DNA of 64,000 nt from Pezizomycotina sp. ARF18. Lineage: Eukaryota > Ascomycota. The notes under the pieces were generated by a model, which did no database searches, had not been told where the DNA came from, and saw only the letters and a list, made by a program, of their open reading frames with translations. Each line of letters starts with the position of its first letter. Position 1 is the stretch's first letter. The translations under genes were made by a program, and so were the position numbers. This document shows, one piece after another, positions 1 through 10,678 of the stretch. The DNA lies in NCBI GenBank assembly GCA_002224055.1, contig AZLU01000108.1, positions 52,148 through 116,147 of the forward strand, given 5' to 3'.

Positions 1-976
1 CCGATGGTGTCGCCGCCGTCGAATTGAATGACTCCACCTAGGATTTGCTGTTCGGCCAGAAAGCCGCGGTGTCGTTAAGCTTGTTAGAGAACGCAAGAGG
101 TTTTGAATATTCGGCGTGGCGGAGGTAAGAAAATCCTTGTCTTATCGCGGGGGAACTCGATGTAGCTGAATTCGTCTACTCTGCAGAGGTTGACGGCAAG
201 GTTTCGATGACGAACTCGAAGAGCGGGAGGGGATCTTCGGCTTCCTTTGATGATGCTAGGAAGCTTCTTATGGACTATGTATACGTAACAGTGGATTATT
301 AGAAGGGACATGATGTATAAAAGATAATCAGAGTTTTACCGCAATAAATCATCAAGAGCCTAGGAGGCCGATTTCGATCTATAAACGCCAGAGATCTCAG
401 TCCATTTACCTGAACAAGCTTACTACGGTTGCGGTGCCGCTAGATAAGCGTTTTTGGAATGAGAAGTTAAGAAATTCCATTAGGGGAAGTTTTTAACTTT
501 AGCCGCCGTATGATATGAGATTCATCTGTTAAGTAAAGAAAGGATCGGTGTCCACTAAACGTGGTACGATTATTCAAATAAGGAACCCTACTGAAAATAG
601 AGTATGCTCGTTAGTCTAGACGCAATGAAAGTATTAACAAGACTAGCCAGATATCTGCTGATACACTGCTGAAGAAATTGGACTGGCTTATAAACAGCTT
701 GCGTCGATTATTCAGTAGCGGAATGAGAAAAAGCACCACGGGAATGGACTCCGGTCTGCAGTATCAATCATACTGACCGCTAACCACTTCGCTAGCGGCG
801 AGTTAGGCGCCTTCTGTTGTGGGCTCGGCGCTAAAAGGCATTGGTGTCGAAAGTTTAAAAGTCTTTGCGAGTCATAAAGCTCCAAAACCGTTGTTTACTC
901 TTAGTGTAACTCGATCAAGCTCTTTCAAGGTTGTTCAGCGTCTGCTACTATCGAAATAAACGACACAGAGACAGCC
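1..976. other. Intergenic, no supported gene
   Basis: I see no gene here. Frames are short and close quickly in all six registers, and no domain, signal peptide or clear splice pair is recognisable. The last part leads into the ATG of the first of two related degenerate copies and may hold its promoter, but no box stands out. Confidence 0.5.
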
Positions 977-2232
977 ATGGATCTGGAGCCTATACGGATT
1001 GATCCATCGAACCATCGACTTGGCCTATACCTTTTGATCTTAAGAGCGTACGGCCGTGCCTTAAGCTCGGAAGTCTGTCATAGCAGACTGTGGCAAGATC
1101 GAGGAACTGACGGTAAGTGTTCTCCATAGCGACGTCGCCCGACGCACCTTCTATAAGCTGCTGGATGAGAAAAGCAGACGCGACCGGCGCGACGCCGTTA
1201 GCACCCCACTGATACAATATAAGGATGATATTATCGATTTATTTCAAAGCAAAGTCACAAAATATCAAGCAGGCTAGAGTTCCAATGCTGTGAGTGCTGT
1301 CCTCTAATTAAGTTTTCTCCTTTTGTTTCTTTCTAACCGCACCTATAGTGTCTAAAACGATTCCAAGACTCTGACGGAAACATCATCCGACTCCCCAGAA
1401 AAGCATTTAGTACTGTTCGAGCTTGTCGTCGAGGTATCCATGCTCTTGCTGTAAGACGTTTATAGAAAAGGCAAGGAGATGATAAGCGAAGGAAAAATAG
1501 GGGCGGAACCCGAACGCAGGTCTCCCATACTTACATCATGGCGAATACCACGAACGCCAAGGGCTGCCAGACAACGAGAATGACGTAGCCGCGTTCTGGG
1601 CAGAAACCAAATTTTGGCGGGTGATATAGTTCGACTAACGGAACTTCCTGGGAAGAGTGTTTGGCAGCTTTCATTCACTCGCAACGGCGCGCTGACGGGG
1701 TTCGTATGGGCGCTCGGTCATGTACCTCTCGAAATCGATGCTATAAAGACTTTTCTGGATCATTTAGAGAAAGACGCCTTCGTCGATGCGACGGAACCGC
1801 TATTAGAGTTCAAAACGGGATGCTTTGGTGGAGATTAACCTTCACGAAAATACCGAAGATGAATATCGGACGTTTGGAAAGATTTAGGGATACTGGATTC
1901 TGGCTCACGCAACCTCCGCCGTCCGTTCGTTACGGTAATATGCTGAACGCTGGGAGAAGGTGGTGCTCACACCGCTGGAGGATGGATTGGTGGATGAAGA
2001 TGGGTATTATTTGGTGACAGGCGGACCACGCCGGGAGCGGGTGGATGAAATGCCCCAGAAGGGCGAAAGGCCCATGGGTAACAATTGCGGCTATAGCTCA
2101 GCAAGATATGCAGGCGCAGTGATGATAGGGGACTTTTCATGGCCAGCGATTGCGGAACAAGTAGCTAGAAAACCCGCCAACTCCTATAGATGTAAGATAC
2201 GAAAGAGATCTAGAAGAAATGTCAAACCTTGA
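977..2232 (+). pseudogene. Degenerate unknown gene, tandem copy 1
   Basis: The family is not recognised. The ATG at 977 aligns with the ATG of a second copy at 2697, and the two tracts stay alignable at a nearly constant offset of about 1.72-1.74 kb. Shared landmarks are a pyrimidine-rich tract ending in TAG (near 1350), an 'SPEK..LFELVVEV' stretch (about 1395-1435), an 'AAFWAE.KF' stretch (about 1590-1620) and 'GNMLNAG' (about 1937-1957). The frame changes many times and short frames end in stops. Substitutions between the copies are many, so this looks like real decay after duplication, perhaps with sequence slips on top. It could still be an expressed member of an unknown family. Confidence 0.5.
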
Positions 2233-2696
2233 AGTTACATTTCTCTTAAGAAATCACGCGAGATCGAGTACGATTTCTCAGCGAGCGAGCTCAATGAAGC
2301 CTCTACTTATCTGTGATATGTAGTCCGAGGACCACCGTGACCGGCCCTCAAAAAACCCAGGCAACACCGCCGACGCTAGCGAAGTGCGGCTAATTATAGT
2401 AAATCCACGGTTGGCTCGTTGGCCCGCCTGGCGCTAAAAAGACCACCTTAGCGCCAAAACCTCCCCAAGTTATTTTGCGGGTTTTCCAACATATTTCCCT
2501 TTTTTAAATTCCCCGCTTCTCCCACTTTGATACTTAGGATTGGAGAATTTACCTCGGGTCTTGATTAATATATATGATATCTTCAATTACTCAGTAGACC
2601 GAACCGCGATTCCAAATCTGTAGAGCTGGTATTCAGTACTCCTCGAGTTCTTCTTCTCAGGGTGCTCTCGGGTAATCAAATATTAATCTTCACCTC
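2233..2696. other. Spacer between the tandem copies
   Basis: No gene seen. The stretch turns AT-rich toward 2520-2600 (CCTTTTTTAAATT and TATATATGATAT motifs), which would suit a promoter for the copy starting at 2697. Confidence 0.4.
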
Positions 2697-3895
2697 ATGG
2701 ACCAAAATGCGATAAGCAACGACGGTCTTGAGATACCAGATTGGCCGAGGCGGGTTGAATCCCAAGCTGAAAAGCCATGTCTCGTTCTTGGCAGCCTACC
2801 GCTGGAGGACACCGCCACGATCGAGAGTTTGGCGCGAAAAATCCTTCACAGCGAGGTTGCGAAGCTCACGTTTACAAAGTCCTCGATGGGAATAAAGAGA
2901 TGAGAGCGAGACCGAGGCGACCGACCGGCTTACCGCTGAATATGACTACAAAATCACCGACACTTTTAGAGCAGAAATTCAGAATCTCCATAGTTTGGAA
3001 ATTCCGGTTGAAGTAAATAAATTACTCCTGAGATTTCTGGTTCAACCTTTTCTTTCTACAACTTCTGAATGCTTATTAACCTTCAAATTTTAGACGCTAG
3101 TAAGGTTTCAGGGTGTATCATCTAATGCCCCCGCAGGCTCCCCAGAGAAGGCTTTGAAGCTATTTGAGCTTCTGGTAGAGGTAATCCACGCGCTCGCCGT
3201 AAGGCTATACGTAAGGGATATGGGCATTTCGAGCTCCTAAAGAGCCACGGTATCAATCCAGACGAATGGTTGCCTTTTCTCGTTCACGACGAATAAGAGA
3301 ACTTAATAAGTTTCCGTTCAAGGACAGGGACATGGCCGCGTTTGGGCGGAGCCGAAATTTCGGTGGCGTAATTCGATTTCGATCGCGGCACCTCGGGAGA
3401 ACGATTGCTTGGGCGTTCGTCCATCCGCAGCGCGCGCGTCCTGATCCATCCACCTGGGGCCACCTTTGCTGTATCCGCTTCCTTTTGAATCGATAAAAAT
3501 TTTCTTCGCGCTCTGGAGCAAGATGCCTTTACCAACGTCAAGGGGCGCTGTTGAATGGGCCCATCGGCTGAAATATCAACCCTGACATTCCCAAATTAAA
3601 CATAGGCCGCTGGAAGAGGATAGAAATAATGAATTACGTGATCCCGAAGGCGCCGCCGGCTTTCGTCACGGGTAATATGTTAAATGGCGGGAGAGGTTGC
3701 GTTGGAAGGCAAGCACTCCAGTAGAGATGCACCGCAGGACGGAAAGACAGAAGAGGTGCAACCGATACCCGATGGATCCAGCATATAGGCATGGTTTTTC
3801 GGCTCGAAGGAGAATAGCGATTAGTGATGTTCCTTATAGGCACTATCCTATAATACAGCAAGTATATACCAGTTCCAGCTTAATTAATACCTGAG
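2697..3895 (+). pseudogene. Degenerate unknown gene, tandem copy 2
   Basis: Second copy of the tract at 977. It begins ATG GAC CAA and runs open for 68 codons to 2903 before the frame slips. A polypyrimidine stretch ending in TTTTAG near 3092 looks like an intron acceptor, and copy 1 has its counterpart near 1350. After it come 'GSPEKALKLFELLVEV' (about 3135-3183), 'VIHALAVRLY', then 'AWAFVHPQRARPDPSTWGH' (about 3409-3465) and 'GNMLNGG' (about 3672-3693). This copy is better preserved than copy 1 but is also interrupted. No known domain is recognised, so no function is proposed. Confidence 0.5.
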
Positions 3896-4203
3896 GGCGC
3901 CATGACCGTATAATTCCATCGGGATACCATGACAGGCCTAGGTTTCTTGACTAATTCTGAGAATTACGAGTCTCCATATGTAATTATTTGAAGTTTTGCG
4001 ATTCACCTTCTGGGGTTTATTCAGGGTATAATCTATATATTATAAACTTTATATCAATTCCGAATATCATTAACCGTTGCTTCGAGTAACAAAAAACAAG
4101 TCTATAGTCTGCATTTAATTTTCTTATTCAAATCCGACCCTCAATAATACATCCCATTTCATTAGTGAAAACATTTCTAAATCGCCCAGGTGACAGATAT
4201 CCT
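3896..4203. other. Intergenic between relic copy 2 and the secreted-protein gene
   Basis: AT-rich with many TATA-like words. It lies 3' of both neighbours (a plus-strand relic and a minus-strand gene), so it is a convergent spacer. No gene or element seen. Confidence 0.5.
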
Positions 4204-4726
4204 TTATTTAATTCCAGCACTGGATGCTCTGGGCATACAGAGCGTACGAGTTGAGGCGCCGGGGTTGCCGATGTCATTCTGCGGCGGCGGCGGGTAGCAA
4301 GAACCACCTTCCTGGCGATTGCAAGTCCAATTATCTACGTACTGACAGTCTCGGCTCCTATATTTACAAAACAAGAACATAAGCTGTTATTCGGATTAAA
4401 GCGAGCAAAACAGTGCTGTAAACTTACGTGAAGAGATGCACGAGTACCCCTGATCGGCGCCGATGTATTGGATCTGTTTCCGGGCCACTGGTTGTTAATG
4501 TTCCAGCGAGCGTGTCCAGGTTCACGCAGCCGTCGCCGGTGAAATGCGTGCATGGCTGGGCCCAGTTGTTACCGGCGCAAAAGTAGGCCTAAATGAAGAG
4601 GTTAGTATCATAGGTTTGGGTGCTAAATATATTGAATGTACTTACACCTCCATCGGCGCGCTTGGCGATCTCGGGAGCGGCGGCGGCGAGGCCCAAGAAG
4701 GTGGAAAGGACGGTAATGTAATGCAT
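4204..4726 (-). CDS. Small cysteine-rich secreted protein (candidate effector), paralogue 1
   Basis: Three exons on the minus strand: 4726-4646, 4588-4428 and 4357-4204. Introns are GTAAGT...TAG, and intron 1 carries a TACTAAC branch site. The product starts MHYITVLSTFLGLAAAA, a clear signal peptide, followed by a KR site. Exon 2 encodes 'FCAGNNWAQPCTHF'. The last exon encodes a Cys-rich end ('CQYVDNWTC', then 'GGSCYPPPPQND'). Total length is about 140 residues. Two frame slips lie in exon 2 between the NWAQPC motif and 'GADQGYSC', while coding sense holds on both sides. The gene at 14037-14569 has the same MHY start and 'FC.G.NW..PC' motif. Exported and probably disulphide-stabilised; its target is unknown. 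Confidence 0.75.
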
Positions 4727-4876
4727 TTTGGTATTTGGTATTGATTTTAAGAATATCTGACGATGGAGAGATATAAATATTGAAAGACTGGGAGGAGGTT
4801 TTCTGGGTTTCTGGCACAGGAGTTAATGGAGAATGATGGGTGAATGAGAGTCGAATGAGAAGGGATCATCGCCAGG

Positions 4877-4883
4877 TTTTATA
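4877..4883 (-). promoter_or_regulatory. TATA box of the secreted-protein gene
   Basis: TATAAAA on the minus strand, about 150 bp upstream of the ATG at 4726. Similar distances are seen for other genes in the window. Inferred from sequence and position only. Confidence 0.4.
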
Positions 4884-6578
4884 GACTTTTTTTTAACACG
4901 TTAGGGTGACATGCTCCCTGTAGAGTGATTAAACGGTTGCGAGACTCATTTCTCTACCGAGTCCTAGGATCTCACGATTGAGATGGTGTATGTGAATGAG
5001 CCATTCGAGGAAGGCAAACAAAAAGGTGCAGGGAGGCGTACTTAATTTCACGATATACATCGATATACAGGGATCTCACTACAGGAACTGTCCGAAAAAA
5101 ACCAACTCAGATAAATCCGAGCTGACTGGTGTGGAGCTCTAGCACGAAGTTGCAACCTGCCTTCCGATGTGCACTCGGTATTCCGATTGGCAATCTCGCT
5201 AGAGCCTGTAGTGACCATAGCGCAAGAGCTAGGTATATATGGAGTTACAACGGCGCACACTCGGAGAAGAACCCTAGCAGAACGTTCCTGAAAACATGAG
5301 GCTGTAAGGTTCAATTACAACCAAAGTTATAAACGGTAAACCGCAGTCGAGCGTATATATCCCATGCTCGGCTACAAGTATTTAATAAATGAGCAGAAAT
5401 ATACGCACGCGGGAATTGTTCTGTTTACTCCTAGGACCCTTGCTATCAGATTCGAAAAAAGCAGTTGGTTTCGTCTCCTTTGGAAGAATACGATAATGTT
5501 GAGGGAGTCTGAAAACCTCGTGCAATCGTCCAAACCTAGCTTATCTTTTCTTTTTTTTTCCGGGGGTTTACAGGATTAACTATTAGTTGAGCGGGAGATA
5601 GAGTTAACAAAAATCGGCTAACGGCGCAGCTCTTGAGAGGCGGAAAAACATAAGCAGTGTTTTAGGAAAGTGGTTTTACAGAAAGGAAAGAAACGTAGAG
5701 CTTGATATTATAATCATTAGATCGTGATTTCGCGGCTTACCGTTGCAGCCTTGGAGAACTCCATGGAATCGTTAAAAGTTGTTCTTTCCACGTCGTGTAA
5801 GGCAGAGTTACATTCGCTCATCTGAAAAAGAGTCTCGGAATAACCGATTTTGGTAAAACAAGAAGCTTTTCGAGAAGTTTATGTACAGGGATATTATTAA
5901 TTACTAGTCTCGCTTGTATTTCTTTTCGTATTCCATCTTGGGGCCGGCCAGTCAATTAACAGTGGTGTTTAACTCTATTTGTCAGGCTATGTCAGCGTTT
6001 ACTGTGCTCTTTTATCGGAATCTGAGAGCCGCTGTCGAGAATTGATTGGGCGGTAAATGGCTGCGGCATAACTCCCGAGACCACAAATTTCCCACGAGAA
6101 ACACATGGAATGTGTGTAACGGCAGTTGCATGCGTAGATAGTCGAAATGAGCACGAGATTCTGACTTGCAGATACGATCGGATCAAATAAGATCCTTGTA
6201 TTAGAACTCTAAGCTAGTACCTATATACCTGCTATAAGCATGCTGCCATAGCCTTATGTGCTTGTCTCAATCACTGCCCACGGAATTAACTCATGGCTTC
6301 CAACGAATGATTCCTAGACTGCTCATAAGCGAACCAAAGAAAACCATTGTCATTCACGAAGCTGCAGATAGATTAATTTAGCCTCGTTGCTTCAGCCTAG
6401 TAAGATCAGCTTTCAATGAACTATTTTATTTTTTAAATCTAAGAAATGCTGATTCGTCAATCTAACATCGGATTCATATTACTTTAGCTATTATGAATCT
6501 CTTTGTAACCATTAGAAACTAACAATTAAACAACCGCCCGGTCGGATTGCAAAAAGCCCTTTCGGTATTGAACTTCGT
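4884..6578. other. Intergenic, about 1.7 kb
   Basis: No supported gene. The frames present are short and lack splice signals, signal peptides or recognisable motifs. The left end is the divergent upstream region of the minus-strand gene at 4204; the right end is downstream of the gene at 6579. Confidence 0.5.
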
Positions 6579-7544
6579 TTACTCAGCATTCATCCCAGTA
6601 TCTTTCTTCCGATCATTCGTGTCTTCGTCAAATGCACCGCTTGCGATTAGCTCCCGTACTCTCTGGAGCCTTGCAGCCTTGAGTTCCGCCTCTTTTTCTC
6701 CTTCTCGGCCTCAATCTCCTTCTCCCTGCTCCTGCTTCTGCTCCTGCCGCTGTCTGAGAGCTATCGGAATCAGAACCACTGCTGCTGCTCTCGCTGTCGG
6801 AGTTGCTGCTCGGACTCCGGTGCTTCCCACTTCTTTCCGAAGGTCGGCTTTTTCGGCTAGTGCGGTCGTTGCGTATCTTACATATGCCGAACTTGTTCGC
6901 GCTATCCCCACCGCTTTTTCTGAAATCGTGGGTGACGAGACCGCACACGATGGCTTCACCGTCGCCGTTCTTGTAGAATATCACGCGGTGTGCTCCTGGA
7001 CCCTTCGTGATCACCGGTGGATCACTCTTCGAATTTATCCTGAGATCACGCCCAATAGGAAATTCGTATAAAGTCCGCGACTTTGAGGTCAAATGCAGTA
7101 AGGGTTATCGCTCCAGTTCTTCTCGAGATTGTAAGCCGTATCTATCTCATCAAACGAAGGGGTTCCCTCGGAGAGTGTGTAGGTAGGCAGGCGGATGTAG
7201 CCAGTGTTGAACTCGTGTGGGTAGCCATCCATGGAGAATTTGGCGTTGGATTTTCTGTTTATTGCTTTATATTAGTGGAGTCCGCAAAAGGACTGTCTTT
7301 TATAGGTGGAATGTTACTTACTGAGTTCATTCTCGTGATATTCTAGAGCTTCCTCGGCGGCATATTGAACGTCCTTGTAAGTGAAATACGTCGGCGACGT
7401 GACACCGCATCGGAAATCTTCCAAGAAGCCCTTGGCTTTATTCGCACGCTTGGCGAGCGCGGAGGAGGGCATCGGAGTTGCGGAAACACTATCGCCTAGA
7501 AGGTAAAGGAAAGCAAGTGCGACGAACTTAAGAGAGAATTTCAT
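6579..7544 (-). CDS. Secreted RNase T1/N1 (ribotoxin-like) protein with Ser/Arg-rich and coiled-coil tail
   Basis: Exon 1 is 7544-7322, then a 67-bp GTAAGT...CAG intron (7255-7321), then exon 2 7254-6579. The ATG at 7544 gives a signal peptide (MKFSLKFVALAFLYLLG) and a KR site. Microbial guanyl-specific RNase landmarks follow in order: YPHEF (7209-7223), YEFPI (7054-7068), HRVIFY (6973-6990), THDF (about 6922-6939) and FGICK (6877-6891). These match the Tyr-His, Glu, Arg, His and Phe/Cys positions of RNase T1 and ribotoxins. Two or three one-base slips interrupt the frame. Unlike the roughly 100-150 residue family norm, about 100 residues follow the domain: an Arg/Ser-rich then Ser/Asp-rich tract (about 6755-6865) and a Glu/Lys/Ala coiled coil ending at a TAA at 6579. 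Likely a secreted ribonuclease; its target is unknown. Confidence 0.75.
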
Positions 7545-7740
7545 CTTGGAGGATTTCGAGGTGAAAATTAGTATTAGTAATGTAAAATGAAAAAAGTAAG
7601 GACTGACTAGGGCTAGACGAAATTGGGAAAGACACAAAGTAGAAAGAGCGACGAGGGTTAGGGAAGCGTTGCTAAGGAGTGAAGGCAAGCAATCAGCTGC
7701 TGGTGATCCAGAAGATGATCCTAACGACGACTCTACACGT

Positions 7741-7748
7741 CTTATATA
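7741..7748 (-). promoter_or_regulatory. TATA-like element of the RNase gene
   Basis: TATATAAG on the minus strand, about 200 bp upstream of the ATG at 7544. Position and motif are the only support. Confidence 0.35.
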
Positions 7749-10678
7749 TGTGCTAGGGAGTGTGGAATTCGTCGGCTTCCAATATCAAATAACCTATGAG
7801 TTCATGCATCAGCCGTCAAGATACAGCGTCAGACTAGCAAGATAGTATATTATGGCTGTTTGGCCTCTCAACCTCTCTCCACTTTACTCTAAGCTCATGA
7901 TACTTCTCAAAGCCCCGATTAAACCTGTGCATCAATATCATGCAGATTTCGGGGAATGTCTAGTTAATTCTGTGAGTAGGCATCTGGAAGTATAGCCAGG
8001 TGCGAAGACAAACAAATTGGACGGGTTTTGATCTACATTGAATGTTATGTTGCCTCTTGATAAGTATCCCCACATGCCTTGTGAAGGATGGATAAGTTCC
8101 GTTGTAGCCTTACGGTATCACACCCTAGCGTTTCACGGCTATTAATTTTCCTAGCCGTCCGTGGCTTTCGGAAATATTGTTCTCCGTTTTGTTGCCATTT
8201 TCAGTCCAGGTTTGAATTACTCGCATAATTCCTGAGCTCTTGATTCCTGGCTATCGCCCTCATTCGTATCGTTTCACGACACAGAAAAAATAAGCTATAA
8301 ACAGGCGAGTTTCAGATATACTATCAATTTACCCGGTGCTATGCGCTCAGTAGATAGGTATATAATAGCATGTCATAATGACTATCTGCAGTGGAACAAA
8401 AACTTCTGCAGTTTTGGAAAAGCATGAATGCATGACTGAGGTTACGACAAGGCGCCATCCAATCTCCTTCAAGATATCGGTCGCTATTTTTGCCGTCCCC
8501 ACAGAAAAAAAAAAGAGTTTCGAGCGATGTGTAATATTTGCATCGCGCACGGGTCCCACTATTCGAATGAAACAGCCATATTTTTCACGGATAAGCAATC
8601 ATGAATCCGCCGAAGTTAAGGGAATAATAATAAAGATCGAAAGCGGAGCAAGACTAACTATATAGTAGCAGTACTCAGTATTCAGTGGGCATTTTCTCTA
8701 AACACGTTCTCCTAAGGTAATCATTCCCCAGGTAAATCAATCATGTTCTACAAAAATTATTCCACTCGCATTGAGTCAGCCCTAAAAGATCGGTCGTGGC
8801 GTTGTATCAATATGCCTAACCTCTACTAATATGAATATCTCAGCAAGCGATGTTTCCTTATAGCAGCAGTCCCCGAAGACGTAAGGCGCCAAGATTAGTA
8901 TATGGTATCCAAGATGCCATATTAAATCCCTCAAATATAGACACGATATCTAAATAATCTCTCTGCTCTCCATGGTGGCCCCGCTTCATTTAAAAAAAAA
9001 CGAACGTGACGATAATGATATGCATTACGTTGGGTCTGAATCTACAAGTCGCTAAATCTTAACGATTTGGCCGCGTAAAAGTACGATCAGCAGTACATAG
9101 CTCTTAAATTATCTTAGATCGATACAAAGGATATCTTAAATATCGCTACACAGCTAGTTAGTATTATAATTCCCAATCAATAAACAAGTTCCTAGTTTGG
9201 CTCTTGAATTTGGTTATGCCGGGTTACCATATATAAAACACATGCTCAGAGTCTATGGTTATGTTTTCGCCGTTAAGAATACTTTAGCAATTCGGTTTGG
9301 CCAGCACGCGATTATAAACAAAATCTTCAGCACCTTTTGTCTTGAAGGATCTATATAAAACATCGAGAGAAAAACAGATATCTACATTTTTTCCTCTAAA
9401 GTAAGTTAAAGGAGGCCCTCAAAGAAGCCTGGTGGGTACGTCTTCCCCATTAAAGTTGAAGGGTTATTTAGTATATTTACTAGGGATCCTTTAGGACTAA
9501 AAAACTAATAATAAAAAAGCTTCACTGAAAGGGTCAGCAATGGTTAGAGAAGATTTCTGGGAGTATAACATGATATTATTAAATCGTACTTTATTTTGCC
9601 TGTTAATGGCTCCTGTAAATAAATTAGAGCCTCTGATAATAAAGATTAAAAACCATCGCTGACTTAAAAGCCTTATAGAGCTTCCATTTTTTATTACCAG
9701 TTTCATAGGCAGACATTTTAAATGAGGAAAATGAATACTCTTATGCGGGAAAGTTGGGATTAAGCTATAAATGAGCGAATCGTATTCGATTTTGGCTGAT
9801 GCGGGCGATCTGGTGATTCAGACCAAAACTCGATAAATCTTCACTCCACAAACAGATAAAGAAGGATTCATGTCGTCGGCGGAAAACCGAAATCGATAAG
9901 ATTGCGCGATAAATCCAGGCGCCTGCAGTTAAGGAAGATTTCTAATCACGGCTAATGTATGCAGCAATTACATTGTGCAGCACCGCACGGTGTCATGAAC
10001 GTCCCATATCGGCTTTCGGTCCGCGACTAGATTATACATGCAGCCATGGAGTCAACAGAAAGTGGGTGCCCAGGGCCTATTTATATGCATATGTATCGCT
10101 ATGGCTATTAGCAAATTCTGCTAAGAGGCCCTTCGACATCCTGAAGGAGCTCTATCTTGACCGCTGTTACCTTCGTGCCTTCATACCTATCTCACCTCTA
10201 GCTCGCAAGCAATGAAACGCCAACCTTATTGTCTCCCTTGCATGCACGCTCCTTCTCCCCGAGTACTGCAGCACGCCCTTCCGAGATGCAATGACGTTGC
10301 CACCGGATAACATTCCCCGAAACAGCAACGAATTCCGGTCGAAAACGGCCCAAAAATAGAGGCGATCGCTAAATTTCAGTTCTGCGCGATGAGGCGGCAT
10401 TTACCCGAAATTTGCTTTTCTAGAAAGGACAGCTCTGGCCATTGACGATTTGCATTGCGCATGCAGTTTGTGACGATTGTAGGCGTTGGTTCAATTTCAG
10501 GAATCAATCGTCGAATTCTCTCGCCTCTTGATCTTCTTTTATTACCAATGTTTCGCTGCCGATAGTCCCTCATCGCTCCTTCCTGTCTACATCGCCACTT
10601 TTTGCTTGAATCGAAGCAAAAACACCGGACGTAGCTTTCAAGAAAGAGCAAAAAACATCGTGTTTCCGATCTCGAAAA
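7749..10678. other. Intergenic, about 2.9 kb
   Basis: No gene supported. Base composition is mixed and AT-rich in 8900-9720, without the extreme TpA excess of the RIP islands further on. The right end (10380-10678) becomes more GC-balanced and is the likely promoter and 5' UTR of the Zn2Cys6 gene at 10679. Confidence 0.5.

Noticed and set aside
6547-7071. Long plus-strand open frame opposite the RNase gene
   Set aside because: It starts with TTG, has no fungal coding features, and the minus strand holds the signal peptide, splice sites and RNase motifs. It is an antisense shadow.
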